A DNA stretch of 64,000 nt from M55B144 sp964550615 (GTDB taxonomy: Bacteria > Bipolaricaulota > Bipolaricaulia > UBA7950 > UBA9294). Made by a program: the position numbers and the translations under genes. Each line of letters starts with the position of its first letter. Position 1 is the stretch's first letter. Shown here in pieces: positions 50,552 through 59,214 of the stretch. Location of the stretch: contig CAZKAB010000006.1 in assembly GCA_964550615.1 (NCBI GenBank), positions 1-64,000 on the forward strand, read 5' to 3'. Below the pieces are notes generated by a model, which was not told the DNA's origin, searched no databases, and was given only the letters and a program-made list of their open reading frames with translations.

Positions 50552-52147
50552 TTAGTTTCCTTTCCAGATTTGGTCCGCATAGAAGAACATGGAAAGCGGA
50601 TCAAGCTGGAACCCATGTACGTTGCTTGTCGTTGCTCGCACAAGAACGCCATTGGTCAACCAGACATCGCCGGCATCCTGCCAGATATCTTGGAGTGCCT
50701 GTCCGATGATATCCGCCCGCACGGTTGGATCGGCACTCACCCGCTCCTGTTCTATCAAGGAATCAACGTCCGGCCTGCCTGTCATTGCATGGGGGATGTT
50801 TGTTGCCTTCCCATAGTAGAGATAGAAGAGGAAGTTGTCCGGATCGCCACAGTCCGCGGTCCAACCGGACATCGCCATGCCGTCAGAGAAATTGGGATCT
50901 CTGACCGTTCGCAGGTATGAGCCCCATTCCAGCTGTGTGATGTGGACGTTCACGCCGATCTTCTTCCAATACCCTTGTAGGGCGGTGGCAATCTTGCCGC
51001 CGGCCGCGTTGTAGCTGCGTGGGTTTCCGTAGGTGTAGAGATTGCAGTCAAAGCCATTGGGGAAGCCGGCATCGGCAAGAAGTTGCTTTGCCTTGTCCGG
51101 GTTGTAGGAGAAATCGGGCGTCAGCGGCTCGTATCCCGGCATGCCCGGAGGCATCGGCGATTCCATCGGCTCGGCCAGACCTTGATAGAGATATTGTGAG
51201 AGTTCTTTCTTGTTGACTGCGTAGTTCAATGCCTGGCGGACGCGTATGTCGTTGAACGGCGCCACCATCCGCGGAATCTGTACGTAGTTTACGAGAAGGG
51301 CCGTCATGCGGTAGACCTGCACGCTTGGGTCGTTATCCAGAACGGTGATGCTCTCCGGAGGCACGTTCATCATGACATCGATCTCCCCCGCCTGAAGCAT
51401 CATGGTTCTAACTGAGCCTTCGGGAACCTGTTTGAAGATGATCTCATCCAGCTTTGGCTTGCCGCGCCAGTAGTTGGGATTTGCCTTGACGGTTACATGA
51501 TCATTCGGCACCCATTCTACAAACTCGAACGGACCCGTGCCCACCGGATGTTTGTACACTTCCGCTCCATACTTCTCCACTGCGGCCGGACTTACGATCC
51601 CGAACCACACCATGGCGAGATCCTGGAGCAGGGGAGCATACGGATGCGCCAGGTTGAGTTGGAATGTGTAGTCGTCGATCACCGAGTAGCTCGCGACGTT
51701 TGCCTCCAAGGTGCCCGGCACATAGCTATCGATCCCTTTCCGATTGGCGTAGTAGTTGGGAAAGTTGGGGTCGAGCAGTCGATCGAAGACCTGTCTTAGT
51801 GTATTGGCGTTGAATGGCGTTCCATCGTGGAATGTTACACCATGCTGGAGATGGAACGTATAGATCAGCCCGTCGCTTGATACGTCCCAGCTCTCGGCCA
51901 ATCCGGGGACTATGTCCACCGATCCGGGAGCGTATTCCACCAGACGATTATAGATCGTTGCCATGATGAACGCCGCTTCATTGTTCATCACGCACTCTGG
52001 GTCGAGCCCTCCGGCGGGATCGGCGCCGGTCCCAACCACAAGGGTTCCACCAGTTTGGGCGGTATCCGCACCGAATGCCGCCCAACCGACGGCCAGTAAG
52101 CTAATTACAACCAGTCCTATCAGCAATCTGCTACGTATGAAACTCAT
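50552..52147 (-). CDS. dppA: Family 5 extracellular solute-binding protein
   Basis: A 531-residue DppA-like protein. Signal peptide MSFIRSRLLIGLVVISLLAV then VGTGADPAGGLDPECVMNNEA. Family motifs: GLAESWDVSSDGLIYTFHL, GVTFHDGTPFNANTLRQVFD, GTGPFEFVEWVPNDHVTVKA, NDIRVRQALNYAVNKKELSQ. No lipobox is seen, so it is a free periplasmic protein, fitting a diderm. Binds di/oligopeptides or similar ligands. Ninety-odd nt separate it from dppB. Confidence 0.92.
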   Translation of the reverse strand: MSFIRSRLLIGLVVISLLAVGWAAFGADTAQTGGTLVVGTGADPAGGLDPECVMNNEAAFIMATIYNRLVEYAPGSVDIVPGLAESWDVSSDGLIYTFHLQHGVTFHDGTPFNANTLRQVFDRLLDPNFPNYYANRKGIDSYVPGTLEANVASYSVIDDYTFQLNLAHPYAPLLQDLAMVWFGIVSPAAVEKYGAEVYKHPVGTGPFEFVEWVPNDHVTVKANPNYWRGKPKLDEIIFKQVPEGSVRTMMLQAGEIDVMMNVPPESITVLDNDPSVQVYRMTALLVNYVQIPRMVAPFNDIRVRQALNYAVNKKELSQYLYQGLAEPMESPMPPGMPGYEPLTPDFSYNPDKAKQLLADAGFPNGFDCNLYTYGNPRSYNAAGGKIATALQGYWKKIGVNVHITQLEWGSYLRTVRDPNFSDGMAMSGWTADCGDPDNFLFYLYYGKATNIPHAMTGRPDVDSLIEQERVSADPTVRADIIGQALQDIWQDAGDVWLTNGVLVRATTSNVHGFQLDPLSMFFYADQIWKGN

Positions 52148-52225
52148 TCTATCTGCCTCCTTGCCACAGATCTGTTGCTTCCCTATTCCTCCTGTCAGCT
52201 ATCCACTCATACCATCCCCCCTTTT

Positions 52226-53032
52226 TTACCTCGCGCTTGGAATATGGACTTTCCTGAATTCATCGATGAATTCGCTTATGTACTCAGATACTTGCGTCAG
52301 AATCTTGTTTCCCCTTGCCGCGGTGGCCGCGGAGGGAGGAACAGAGTGATCGGCGCCGGGAGAGGCGCCATATTCGATCATGTCGCCGGTGTCTGTGTAA
52401 TCCTTGGTGCGTAGCGCGACATGAATCAATCCCGTCTTGAAACGGCACTCATGGATGTCGTCCAAGATCAATTTATCGCTCAGGTTCTTGCGCACGGGAA
52501 GCTGAGCCTTGTCCATGGCCACGATCTTCTCGTCAATCGCGAGCATCACGCTCGTTTCGAGGAAATCGCCGTGTCCGATCAGCGCCCAATCTGGATTTAT
52601 CGCCTGAGACGCCTCCCACCAGAGAATCGTCGCCGCCAGTACGTTCTTTTTGCGCAGCGTGCTGCTTGCGGCCATTAGCGAGCCCATGTTGCCGCCATGC
52701 CCGTTGATGAACAGGATGTGGGTCACGCCGTACTCGATGAAGTGCGAACAAATCTCATTGTATACGCGAGTAAGCGTCTCCTGCGTAAGAGATAAGGTTC
52801 CTGCAAAATCGGCATGATACTCCGCATATCCAACGGGGATCGTGGGCGCGATGACAACCGGGCTGATCTTGCCTACCCGATTGGCGACCTCGCGCGCAAC
52901 AAGATAATCAGTTCCTACCGGCATATGGGGACCGTGCTGTTCAATGCTTCCCGTGGGGATGACTACAACTCCGGTTTCAGCCAGCGCCTTCTTTGCCTGC
53001 GGCCAAGTAAGCTCTTCTAGAAAGTATCCCAT
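52226..53032 (-). CDS. Creatininase-family amidohydrolase
   Basis: 268 residues from ATG 53032; a GTG at 53041 overlaps the regulator stop but sits directly on GGAGGT, so the ATG at 9-nt spacing is preferred. Metal-binding motifs: VIPTGSIEQHGPHMPVGTD, GYAEYHADFAG and ILFINGHGGNMGSL, all typical of the family (creatinine amidohydrolase, mycofactocin MftE, formamide hydrolases). Its place between a FadR-type regulator and a dipeptide transporter suggests hydrolysis of an imported amide or cyclic peptide-like ligand. Exact substrate unknown. Confidence 0.88.
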   Translation of the reverse strand: MGYFLEELTWPQAKKALAETGVVVIPTGSIEQHGPHMPVGTDYLVAREVANRVGKISPVVIAPTIPVGYAEYHADFAGTLSLTQETLTRVYNEICSHFIEYGVTHILFINGHGGNMGSLMAASSTLRKKNVLAATILWWEASQAINPDWALIGHGDFLETSVMLAIDEKIVAMDKAQLPVRKNLSDKLILDDIHECRFKTGLIHVALRTKDYTDTGDMIEYGASPGADHSVPPSAATAARGNKILTQVSEYISEFIDEFRKVHIPSAR

Positions 53033-53037
53033 TTCCT

Positions 53038-53772
53038 TCACACCTCCGTCTGCCCGTTGTTGTGCAATCCAAGAAACAGCCTCTCTGAGGCGATGAAATG
53101 ATCGTTAACGACGGATCTGATGTTCTTCTTGTCCCTTGTTTCAAGGCCGACAAGAATGGCGCGATGGCCTTCCACCATCTTGTCGCCGTGTTGCGCGATG
53201 TAACAGGAGTCGACCTGTGTGGCGAGTTGTTGATGCGTAATGGCAAGTATGGGGGAGTGGGCCTGCTGCAGGAATGGGTTCTTCGCAGCCTTCGCCAGGC
53301 TTAAGTGGAAGTCCCGATCTGCATCTGCGTAGTCATCGTAGTTTCGCTCGGCGATCGCTTCTGTGATCCAGCTCAGGCTTTCTCTCAAGGCGAAGAGGTC
53401 GCTTTCACTTGCCTTATGAACGGCCAGCTCTGCAAGCACTATTTCCAGTATCTTTCGAGCCTGCCACACCTCGCCCAGGCTCTGATTTTCCCTTATCGCA
53501 GCCAGTGCAGGCTCTACTCCCATGAGGCTCTCCATGCCTCCGCAGAGATACGTCCCATCTCCCACCCTGCGTTCAACGATTCCCATAACCTGGAGGGCGC
53601 TCAACGCCTCTCGCACCGCCGCTCGACCCACGGCCAGCTGTCCGGCGAGAACCCGTTCCGACGGTAATCTATCTCCTACATGGTGCTTTCCGCTCTTCAA
53701 CACTTGGAGGATTTCATCGAGCGCAAAAGCAGTACGGCTCTTTTGTGCAGGGAATACCGAGAAAGATTCCAC
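53038..53772 (-). CDS. FadR-type GntR regulator
   Basis: A 244-residue repressor. GntR winged helix (about 15-85): GDRLPSERVLAGQLAVGRAAVREALSAL and VERRVGDGTYL. The all-helical FCD effector domain (95-244) has RKILEIVLAELAV, DYADADRDFHLSLAKAA with metal-binding Asp/His, and GHRAILVGLETRD. The GTG start overlaps no gene. It leads the creatininase-dppABC-aor operon, so it likely senses a breakdown product, often an organic acid, and represses its own operon. Confidence 0.92.
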   Translation of the reverse strand: MESFSVFPAQKSRTAFALDEILQVLKSGKHHVGDRLPSERVLAGQLAVGRAAVREALSALQVMGIVERRVGDGTYLCGGMESLMGVEPALAAIRENQSLGEVWQARKILEIVLAELAVHKASESDLFALRESLSWITEAIAERNYDDYADADRDFHLSLAKAAKNPFLQQAHSPILAITHQQLATQVDSCYIAQHGDKMVEGHRAILVGLETRDKKNIRSVVNDHFIASERLFLGLHNNGQTEV

Positions 53773-53797
53773 ACAATCGCCTCACTTTGGTTGGTCG

Positions 53798-53813
53798 AAT
53801 TGGTCATACCGGT
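53798..53813. promoter_or_regulatory. Putative FadR/PdhR-type operator
   Basis: AATTGGTCATACCGGT is a near-palindrome of the TTGGT-N3-ACC(A/G) form bound by FCD-type GntR proteins such as PdhR and LldR. It lies just after the -10 of the regulator promoter (about +6 to +21) where a bound repressor would block transcription. Autoregulation is inferred. Confidence 0.55.
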
Positions 53814-53826
53814 CAGGCAATTAACC

Positions 53827-53855
53827 ACTATAGCGTGCAACCTCTACCGTGTCAA
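53827..53855 (-). promoter_or_regulatory. Promoter of the regulator-creatininase-dpp-aor operon
   Basis: Minus strand: perfect TTGACA (53850-53855), 17-nt spacer, TATAGT (53827-53832). The operator sits immediately downstream. Confidence 0.8.
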
Positions 53856-53968
53856 GACCCGGCAACGTGATTCCTAAACATGCGAAAATGCAGTAACAGT
53901 CTGCATATGCGCGCCACAGATACGAGCAATGCCGATGTTGGAGGCAAGGGTCTCGTCACGCTATTTCC

Positions 53969-53997
53969 TTGTCATGTCAGAATAATGAAAGTACACT
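53969..53997 (+). promoter_or_regulatory. Promoter of the MEMO-like/iadA/M20 operon
   Basis: TTGTCA (53969-53974), 17-nt spacer, TACACT (53992-53997), giving a short leader with GGAAGGTG before the ATG at 54018. It is divergent from the FadR-type promoter with about 115 nt between; no matching operator lies in it. Confidence 0.6.
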
Positions 53998-54017
53998 CTT
54001 TGGCTGGAAGGTGTTAA

Positions 54018-55061
54018 ATGAAGTGGAAAAGGTATTATAGAGATGAATTTAATCTGCTGACAGCACAAGATACTATTAATGAGTTGTTTAGCGCCTCATC
54101 TCAGAATCATCTTCTCGATGCAATGATCCGGAACGGAGCGGTCTGTTCCTTTCCACACACATCGCTGCTATACGCAGGAGAAGCGCAAGCACAGGTGATC
54201 TCATCTCTCTATCGAACCGGTCGCAAACGCGTGATTGCCCTGGGTGTGTTTCATGTCTGGGGACATGAGTCAACGAAGGCAATCTACCAACAGGCGATGA
54301 ATGACAAAGCCCCCTCCGATCTCCGCGAGTGCGCCTTCTCCCGGTTGAACGGCGCCTTCCTTCCCGGAGAAAGTCATTACGATTCTCCGTATGGGAAGTT
54401 CCCGTTTGCGCCACTCCCGCCGGAAGAGAGTGCTCGCTTTCATCGAGACACGGAAGCGCTTCTAGCGCAGGAGTTCTCGCTGGACACGTTCTTCACGCTC
54501 GTCAAGTACTATTCTCTCGTACACGACATGCCGCCGCTTAAAGTCGTCCCTATCTACATCGGAATGACGCGCGACCCGCTGCAAGGATCGTTCGGAAGCG
54601 CCGCCGAGATCGGAGAGGCGTTGAGGCTTATGATCTCCCCAGAAGACGCGATTGTTGCAACCGGTGACGTAGTGCACTACGGAATGGGATATTCGGATAA
54701 GGAGACGATGCACGTGATGCCGTTGTCGGCTGATGAGTTGCAGCTGCGTCTCAGAGAAGATTTGCAGCAGACTCTTGATCTGGTAATGCGGAGGAAGGAA
54801 TACGAACGAGCATTCCCGAAGCTGGACAGGTTTCTGAATAACGATCAGAGGTATCTGCTTCCGGTGCTTTCCGAGTACCTGGGAGGGCGCGCCGATTATG
54901 AGATCATGTCATTTCAATTGTCGGACTATGCAGCCATAAACGAGGTAAGAAACCCTTGCGTTGTAGCATCCAGCCTTATCGCCTACCTACAACGTCCGGC
55001 TCGATCTGGCTGTTCGCAGAGAAGAGAGGAAGAAACTTGTAGTCTGGAGAATCGAAAGTGA
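54018..55061 (+). CDS. MEMO-like family protein
   Basis: A 347-residue protein with the layout of the MEMO family (AmmeMemoRadiSam system protein B): FPHTSLLYAGEAQAQVISSL matches the family PHAGY-x-YSG segment, RVIALGVFHVWG matches the LGPSH strand, and ATGDVVHYGMGYSD matches the SSDxSHYG segment near the end of the fold. The family's first metal His (PH) and the later HYG are kept, but the second (LGPSH) reads LGVFH. Typical partners AmmeM and a radical SAM gene are not adjacent. It heads a peptide-degradation operon. Assignment is by motif only. Confidence 0.65.
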   Translation: MKWKRYYRDEFNLLTAQDTINELFSASSQNHLLDAMIRNGAVCSFPHTSLLYAGEAQAQVISSLYRTGRKRVIALGVFHVWGHESTKAIYQQAMNDKAPSDLRECAFSRLNGAFLPGESHYDSPYGKFPFAPLPPEESARFHRDTEALLAQEFSLDTFFTLVKYYSLVHDMPPLKVVPIYIGMTRDPLQGSFGSAAEIGEALRLMISPEDAIVATGDVVHYGMGYSDKETMHVMPLSADELQLRLREDLQQTLDLVMRRKEYERAFPKLDRFLNNDQRYLLPVLSEYLGGRADYEIMSFQLSDYAAINEVRNPCVVASSLIAYLQRPARSGCSQRREEETCSLENRK

Positions 55062-55082
55062 ATCAAAGGAGCGCTCGTACCG

Positions 55083-56243
55083 ATGACTAGGCCCGTCGGT
55101 TTCACCATAATCCGCAATGGCAATGTTTTCGCCCCCGACGAATTGGGAAAGAGAGATGTTCTGATAGCCGGAGGGCGTATTGCTCGGATTGCGGAGCGGT
55201 TGGAGCTACCCCAAGGATTCAAGAAGACGGTAGTCGATGCCACCGATTGTTTCGTTGCGCCCGGTTTTATCGATCTGCATGTGCATCTTGTCGGTGGAGG
55301 CGGGGAGGCCGGTCCCACATCGCGGGTAACGGAGATCGGTCTTTCAACCTTGATCAAGGCAGGAATCACGACGGTGGTTGGAGTCCTGGGGACCGACAGC
55401 ATCACGCGCTCGCTTGAAGGGTTGCTCGCTAAGGTAAAAGCTCTGCGAGCAGGTGGGTTGGGCGCCTACATGTACACCGGCGCCTACCGTTTTCCGTCCC
55501 CCACGATCACGGGGAGCGTGGCACGCGACATCGCTCTTGTTGATGAAATTGTCGGCGTGAAGATAGCCATATCTGATCATCGTAGCTCGCAGTTGACAAC
55601 CGACGACTTGAAGCGACTGGCCTCCGAAGCCCGCACGGGCGGCATGATTGGGGGAAAGCCAGGAATAGTGCATGTGCACGTCGGGACGGGGAAGCGTGGG
55701 ATTTCTCCCCTATTCGAGGTTGTTGAGGAATCCGAGATACCGATCGGCCAGTTCTTGCCGACCCACATTGCCAGAAGCCCTGAACTCCTGAGTCAGGGCG
55801 CGGGATTTGTCAAACAGGGAGGGCATATCGATGTCACCACGGCAAGCAAGGCGGAGAAGACGATGGCGGTCATTCGTGTACTCAAGGAAAGCGGCATCGA
55901 TCTCTCCGGAATTACGCTCAGTTCCGACGGCAACGGGAGTATCCCTCGATTCAATGGTGATGGCGAACTCGCTGACATGGCAACGGGAGAAGTAGCGACA
56001 CTTACAAACACCATTAGGGCGCTGGTGAAAACAAACACGCTCTCTTTGGCGGACGCGCTTGCGCTTATCACCCGCAATTCGGCCGATCGCTTGGGAGTAT
56101 CGGACAGAAAGGGCAATATCCGCGAGGGAATGGATGCTGATATCGTAGTCCTCGACAAGTCCTTGAGTGTCAGACAGGTTTTTGCCGGGGGCCTTCTGTT
56201 GCTCGACGAAGGCGAGCCCGTGGTCAAGGGAGCATTTGAGTAG
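55083..56243 (+). CDS. iadA: Isoaspartyl (beta-aspartyl) dipeptidase
   Basis: A 386-residue metallo-amidohydrolase that hydrolyses isoAsp-X dipeptides from damaged protein or from cyanophycin. Motifs: FVAPGFIDLHVHLVGGGGEA (His-x-His metal site), GVKIAISDHRSSQL (candidate bridging Lys), KPGIVHVHVG, LPTHIARSPE and SSDGNGSIPRFN. Length is normal for IadA. Second gene of the plus-strand operon, 21 nt after the MEMO-like gene, with AAAGGAG upstream. Confidence 0.93.
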   Translation: MTRPVGFTIIRNGNVFAPDELGKRDVLIAGGRIARIAERLELPQGFKKTVVDATDCFVAPGFIDLHVHLVGGGGEAGPTSRVTEIGLSTLIKAGITTVVGVLGTDSITRSLEGLLAKVKALRAGGLGAYMYTGAYRFPSPTITGSVARDIALVDEIVGVKIAISDHRSSQLTTDDLKRLASEARTGGMIGGKPGIVHVHVGTGKRGISPLFEVVEESEIPIGQFLPTHIARSPELLSQGAGFVKQGGHIDVTTASKAEKTMAVIRVLKESGIDLSGITLSSDGNGSIPRFNGDGELADMATGEVATLTNTIRALVKTNTLSLADALALITRNSADRLGVSDRKGNIREGMDADIVVLDKSLSVRQVFAGGLLLLDEGEPVVKGAFE

Positions 56244-56303
56244 AGTGAAGGCATCATTCATGCTGAAGTGCAGGTATCACATCGATCTGGTCAAGGAGGA
56301 AGA

Positions 56304-57476
56304 GTGAGCGATCTGAAGAAGAGGGCAAGCGCACATGTCGATGAAATCGTAGCGCAACTTATCGGAGTAAGTTCTGAAATATACGCTCATCCCGAGTTGA
56401 AGTTCGAAGAGGTGTTTGCGGCACGTCTTCTTGCCGACAAGCTACGCGCGGCGGGGTTCGATGTTGAGGTGGGATCGGCGGGGATGGAGACTGCGATCAG
56501 CGCCGTACACCCGGCGGTGAGTGACGGCCCCACCGTCGCCATACTTGGAGAATACGACGCACTTCCCGAGATCGGGCATGCGTGCGGACATAACCTCATC
56601 GCTGCTGCCGGACTTGGTGCCGCTCTTGCGGTTGGTGCGGTCAAGGATTCCCTTCCCGGCAAGCTCATCTTCTTCGGCACTCCGGGGGAAGAAGGTGGCG
56701 GTGGCAAGGTGAAGATGGTCGAGGCCGGCCTGTTTGAGGGCGTTGACGCTGCAATGATGTTCCATCCGTCAAGCGATACGGTGCTCGATCGCACGAGCTT
56801 GGCAATTACCGAGGTGGAGATCGAGTTTGCCGGAAAACCTGCGCATGCGTCGGGCTCGCCGGAAAAAGGAATCAACGCCCTCGACGCCGTCATCCAAACG
56901 TTCAACGGCCTGAACGCTCTGCGGCAACACATCAAGGACGGCGCGCGCATTCACGGGATTATTACCGACGGCGGGGCAAAGCCGAACATCGTTCCCGAAC
57001 ACGCCGCCGCTCTCTTCTACGTGCGAGCGCTTCAGAACGAATACCGCGATGAGCTCCTAGAGAAGCTGCGAGCTTGCGCACAAGGGGCGGCCCTTGCTAC
57101 CGGCGCCACCCTGGCGTTCAATATCGTCGGCCACTCGTATAAGGCGATGCGGCCCAACCACGCGTTGGGCGATGCGTTTGTGTCCAATCTTGCGACCCTT
57201 GGTGAGCCGCTCGATCCGCCCCCACCAGGCTCAGGCATGGGATCGACGGACATGGGAGACGTAAGTCAGGCAGTACCGTCAATACACGCCTATATCCGGA
57301 TTTGTGACCGTGATATTGCCGGGCATTCGCGCGAGTTCGCGCAGGCCTCCATCTCCGAACGAGGACAGGACGTGATGCTCACCGCAGCCAAGGCGCTCGC
57401 CATGACCGCAATCGACGTGCTAGCGAGTCCCGATCTCGTTGTGCGCATGCACGAGGAGTTCGAGTCTGCTAATTGA
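56304..57476 (+). CDS. M20 family amidohydrolase/peptidase (AbgB-like)
   Basis: 390 residues from GTG 56304, with perfect AAGGAGGAAGA upstream. Features: VSSEIYAHPELKFEEVFAAR, VAILGEYDALPEIGHACGHN (metal His/Asp), FGTPGEEGGGGKVKMVE (metal Glu pair), AGKPAHASGSPEKGINALDA in the lid domain. Related enzymes are AbgB (p-aminobenzoyl-glutamate hydrolase) and N-acyl-amino-acid amidohydrolases. Third in the MEMO-like/iadA operon; probably takes part in use of imported peptides or N-acyl amino acids. Confidence 0.9.
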   Translation: MSDLKKRASAHVDEIVAQLIGVSSEIYAHPELKFEEVFAARLLADKLRAAGFDVEVGSAGMETAISAVHPAVSDGPTVAILGEYDALPEIGHACGHNLIAAAGLGAALAVGAVKDSLPGKLIFFGTPGEEGGGGKVKMVEAGLFEGVDAAMMFHPSSDTVLDRTSLAITEVEIEFAGKPAHASGSPEKGINALDAVIQTFNGLNALRQHIKDGARIHGIITDGGAKPNIVPEHAAALFYVRALQNEYRDELLEKLRACAQGAALATGATLAFNIVGHSYKAMRPNHALGDAFVSNLATLGEPLDPPPPGSGMGSTDMGDVSQAVPSIHAYIRICDRDIAGHSREFAQASISERGQDVMLTAAKALAMTAIDVLASPDLVVRMHEEFESAN

Positions 57477-57529
57477 TATGCAGCCAGCGGCCATCACGCG
57501 CATCGGTACATCTCTTCTCATACCACCAA

Positions 57530-57558
57530 TTGGCGGTTCGGGACAGAACCGCTAGACT
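57530..57558 (+). promoter_or_regulatory. Promoter of the Vgb-like gene
   Basis: TTGGCG (57530-57535), 17-nt spacer, TAGACT (57553-57558), about 23 nt before the ribosome site of the gene at 57588. Confidence 0.6.
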
Positions 57559-57587
57559 GGAACCGGTAACAAAGAGGAGGTGTGATG

Positions 57588-59075
57588 ATGGCAAGGAGAA
57601 TTAGTATAGTTGCTTTCTTTACGGCTGCCAGTCTCTGTGTAGCGGTCGTTTGCGGCGTCTCCCAATCGGCCGAGCTAACGACGTGGACGCTCCCTCACCC
57701 CGACAGCATGCCGCAATGGATAGTGATCAATTCGGCTGGAGAAGTGTATTTCACGGAATACATGGCAGGCAAGATAGGGCTCCTCGATCCGAACGCAAAT
57801 GAGATTCGTGAGCGGGACGCGCTGGATGGGCCAGCAGGGCTCGTATTGATCGACGACGACTCCGTCTGCTACACGGCTCGCTTGGACAACGCGATTCAAT
57901 ACCTAGACTTTACCGGCGGATCGCAGACATGGCCGATTCCAACAGCCGCGGCATCTCCGAACGCGCTCGTCTCCGCGCCGGGAGGAATCGGCCCGATAAG
58001 CGTTTGGTTCACGGAGAGAAGTGCGGCGCAAGTGGCGCGGTTGGCGCCGGCAACGATGGCCGTCACCATGCCGTTTATCGTGGTGGAGCCCGTGTCCGTG
58101 ATTCCGAACACAACGCCGCTCACTCCGGTCGTGTCCCCTGTCTCACCACAATCGTATCCGGGCAATCCGTTGCTTCCGCCGCCGATCTACTACATCCCCG
58201 GCGTGTTGAGCGGAGCGATAACGGAGTGGGCGCCGCTTAACACGAGCGACCCGATAGAAGATGTGGCTGTCGCGCCGGACGGGCGAGTATGGTTCACGCA
58301 AGGTGTCAACCCACTCACCGTGCTCGACCCGACAAGCGACACGTTTCTCGCTTACGGACTCCCCCCTGGAACTGACGCCGTCGGCATCATAGTCGCGGCG
58401 GACGGCGGCGTCTGGTTTACCGATGTCTCGCGTCCTGCGATCGGGCGACTCGATCCGTCAACGGGCGACATAGCTTTGTGGACGATCGCGGCTGGCCTCC
58501 AGCCGCTCGACCTCGTATTCGATGCCATGGGAGACGTCTGGTTCACTGACCGATCAGCAGATGCAATCGGCTATCTCAACTTGTCCGAGAACAGGATTGC
58601 CCTCTATCGCATGGCGTTCGACACGCATCCGTTATACCTAACGACCGATGCCGCCGGCGCAGTTTGGTTTTCGTCCGAACGTCGGAATTTCATCGGTCGG
58701 CTCGCGATTATGCCCGTCCTCGGTCCGCCTCCCACGCTTCCCGGATCATCCGCCGGCGCGGGCGCAATCCTCGGCTACGGCATCGCTCATGCAGGTAAGC
58801 GCGCACAAATAAGCGTCACCTATTCGTACGACGGCAGCATGGGTTTTCCTGTGTGGATAGGAATAAACACAATCTCCGAGGGAGCGTTGGCGCCGTACTT
58901 CAGCTATGTGCCATATCAAATCAACCATGCGGAGACCGGCACAGCGAACATTGAACTGCAGTATCAAGGAGCACAGATAACGCATACCGACACGATCGAA
59001 ATCGTCATCTATCCATCCGGCGGCCCGCCTTTCGTCAAAGAAACGATTCAGTACACGGCCACCTGGACGCCGTAA
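57588..59075 (+). CDS. Exported Vgb-like beta-propeller protein
   Basis: About 495 residues; GTG/ATG/ATG at 57582-57590 compete, the third placed best to GAGGAGG. Signal peptide ARRISIVAFFTAASLCVAVV. The mature part repeats blades with VYFTE, VWFTQ, VWFTD, VWFTD and VWFSS plus IGRLDP/IGLLDP, as in virginiamycin B lyase. A proline-rich linker (about 190-220) breaks the blade series, and the last 110 residues look like a beta-sandwich. In a non-producer an antibiotic role is unlikely; such secreted propellers are mostly of unknown use. Own promoter and following hairpin, so a single-gene unit. Confidence 0.8.
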   Translation: MARRISIVAFFTAASLCVAVVCGVSQSAELTTWTLPHPDSMPQWIVINSAGEVYFTEYMAGKIGLLDPNANEIRERDALDGPAGLVLIDDDSVCYTARLDNAIQYLDFTGGSQTWPIPTAAASPNALVSAPGGIGPISVWFTERSAAQVARLAPATMAVTMPFIVVEPVSVIPNTTPLTPVVSPVSPQSYPGNPLLPPPIYYIPGVLSGAITEWAPLNTSDPIEDVAVAPDGRVWFTQGVNPLTVLDPTSDTFLAYGLPPGTDAVGIIVAADGGVWFTDVSRPAIGRLDPSTGDIALWTIAAGLQPLDLVFDAMGDVWFTDRSADAIGYLNLSENRIALYRMAFDTHPLYLTTDAAGAVWFSSERRNFIGRLAIMPVLGPPPTLPGSSAGAGAILGYGIAHAGKRAQISVTYSYDGSMGFPVWIGINTISEGALAPYFSYVPYQINHAETGTANIELQYQGAQITHTDTIEIVIYPSGGPPFVKETIQYTATWTP

Positions 59076-59106
59076 TTACCCGTCGACGGCCGCATCATAC
59101 GAAATT

Positions 59107-59139
59107 GGGAGGAAGCAGCTACGCAAGTCGCTTCCTCCC
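59107..59139 (+). terminator. Hairpin after the Vgb-like gene
   Basis: Perfect 10-bp stem (GGGAGGAAGC / GCTTCCTCCC) with a 13-nt loop, followed by TTCCC. May serve both this gene and, as it is symmetrical, the convergent gene at 59215. Confidence 0.6.
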
Positions 59140-59214
59140 TTCCCGCTGATTGCTTTCCACTAGACGATGAAGGTGTCAGCGGGGCACCATAAATCGGCCA
59201 ATATTTTCTCTTTT

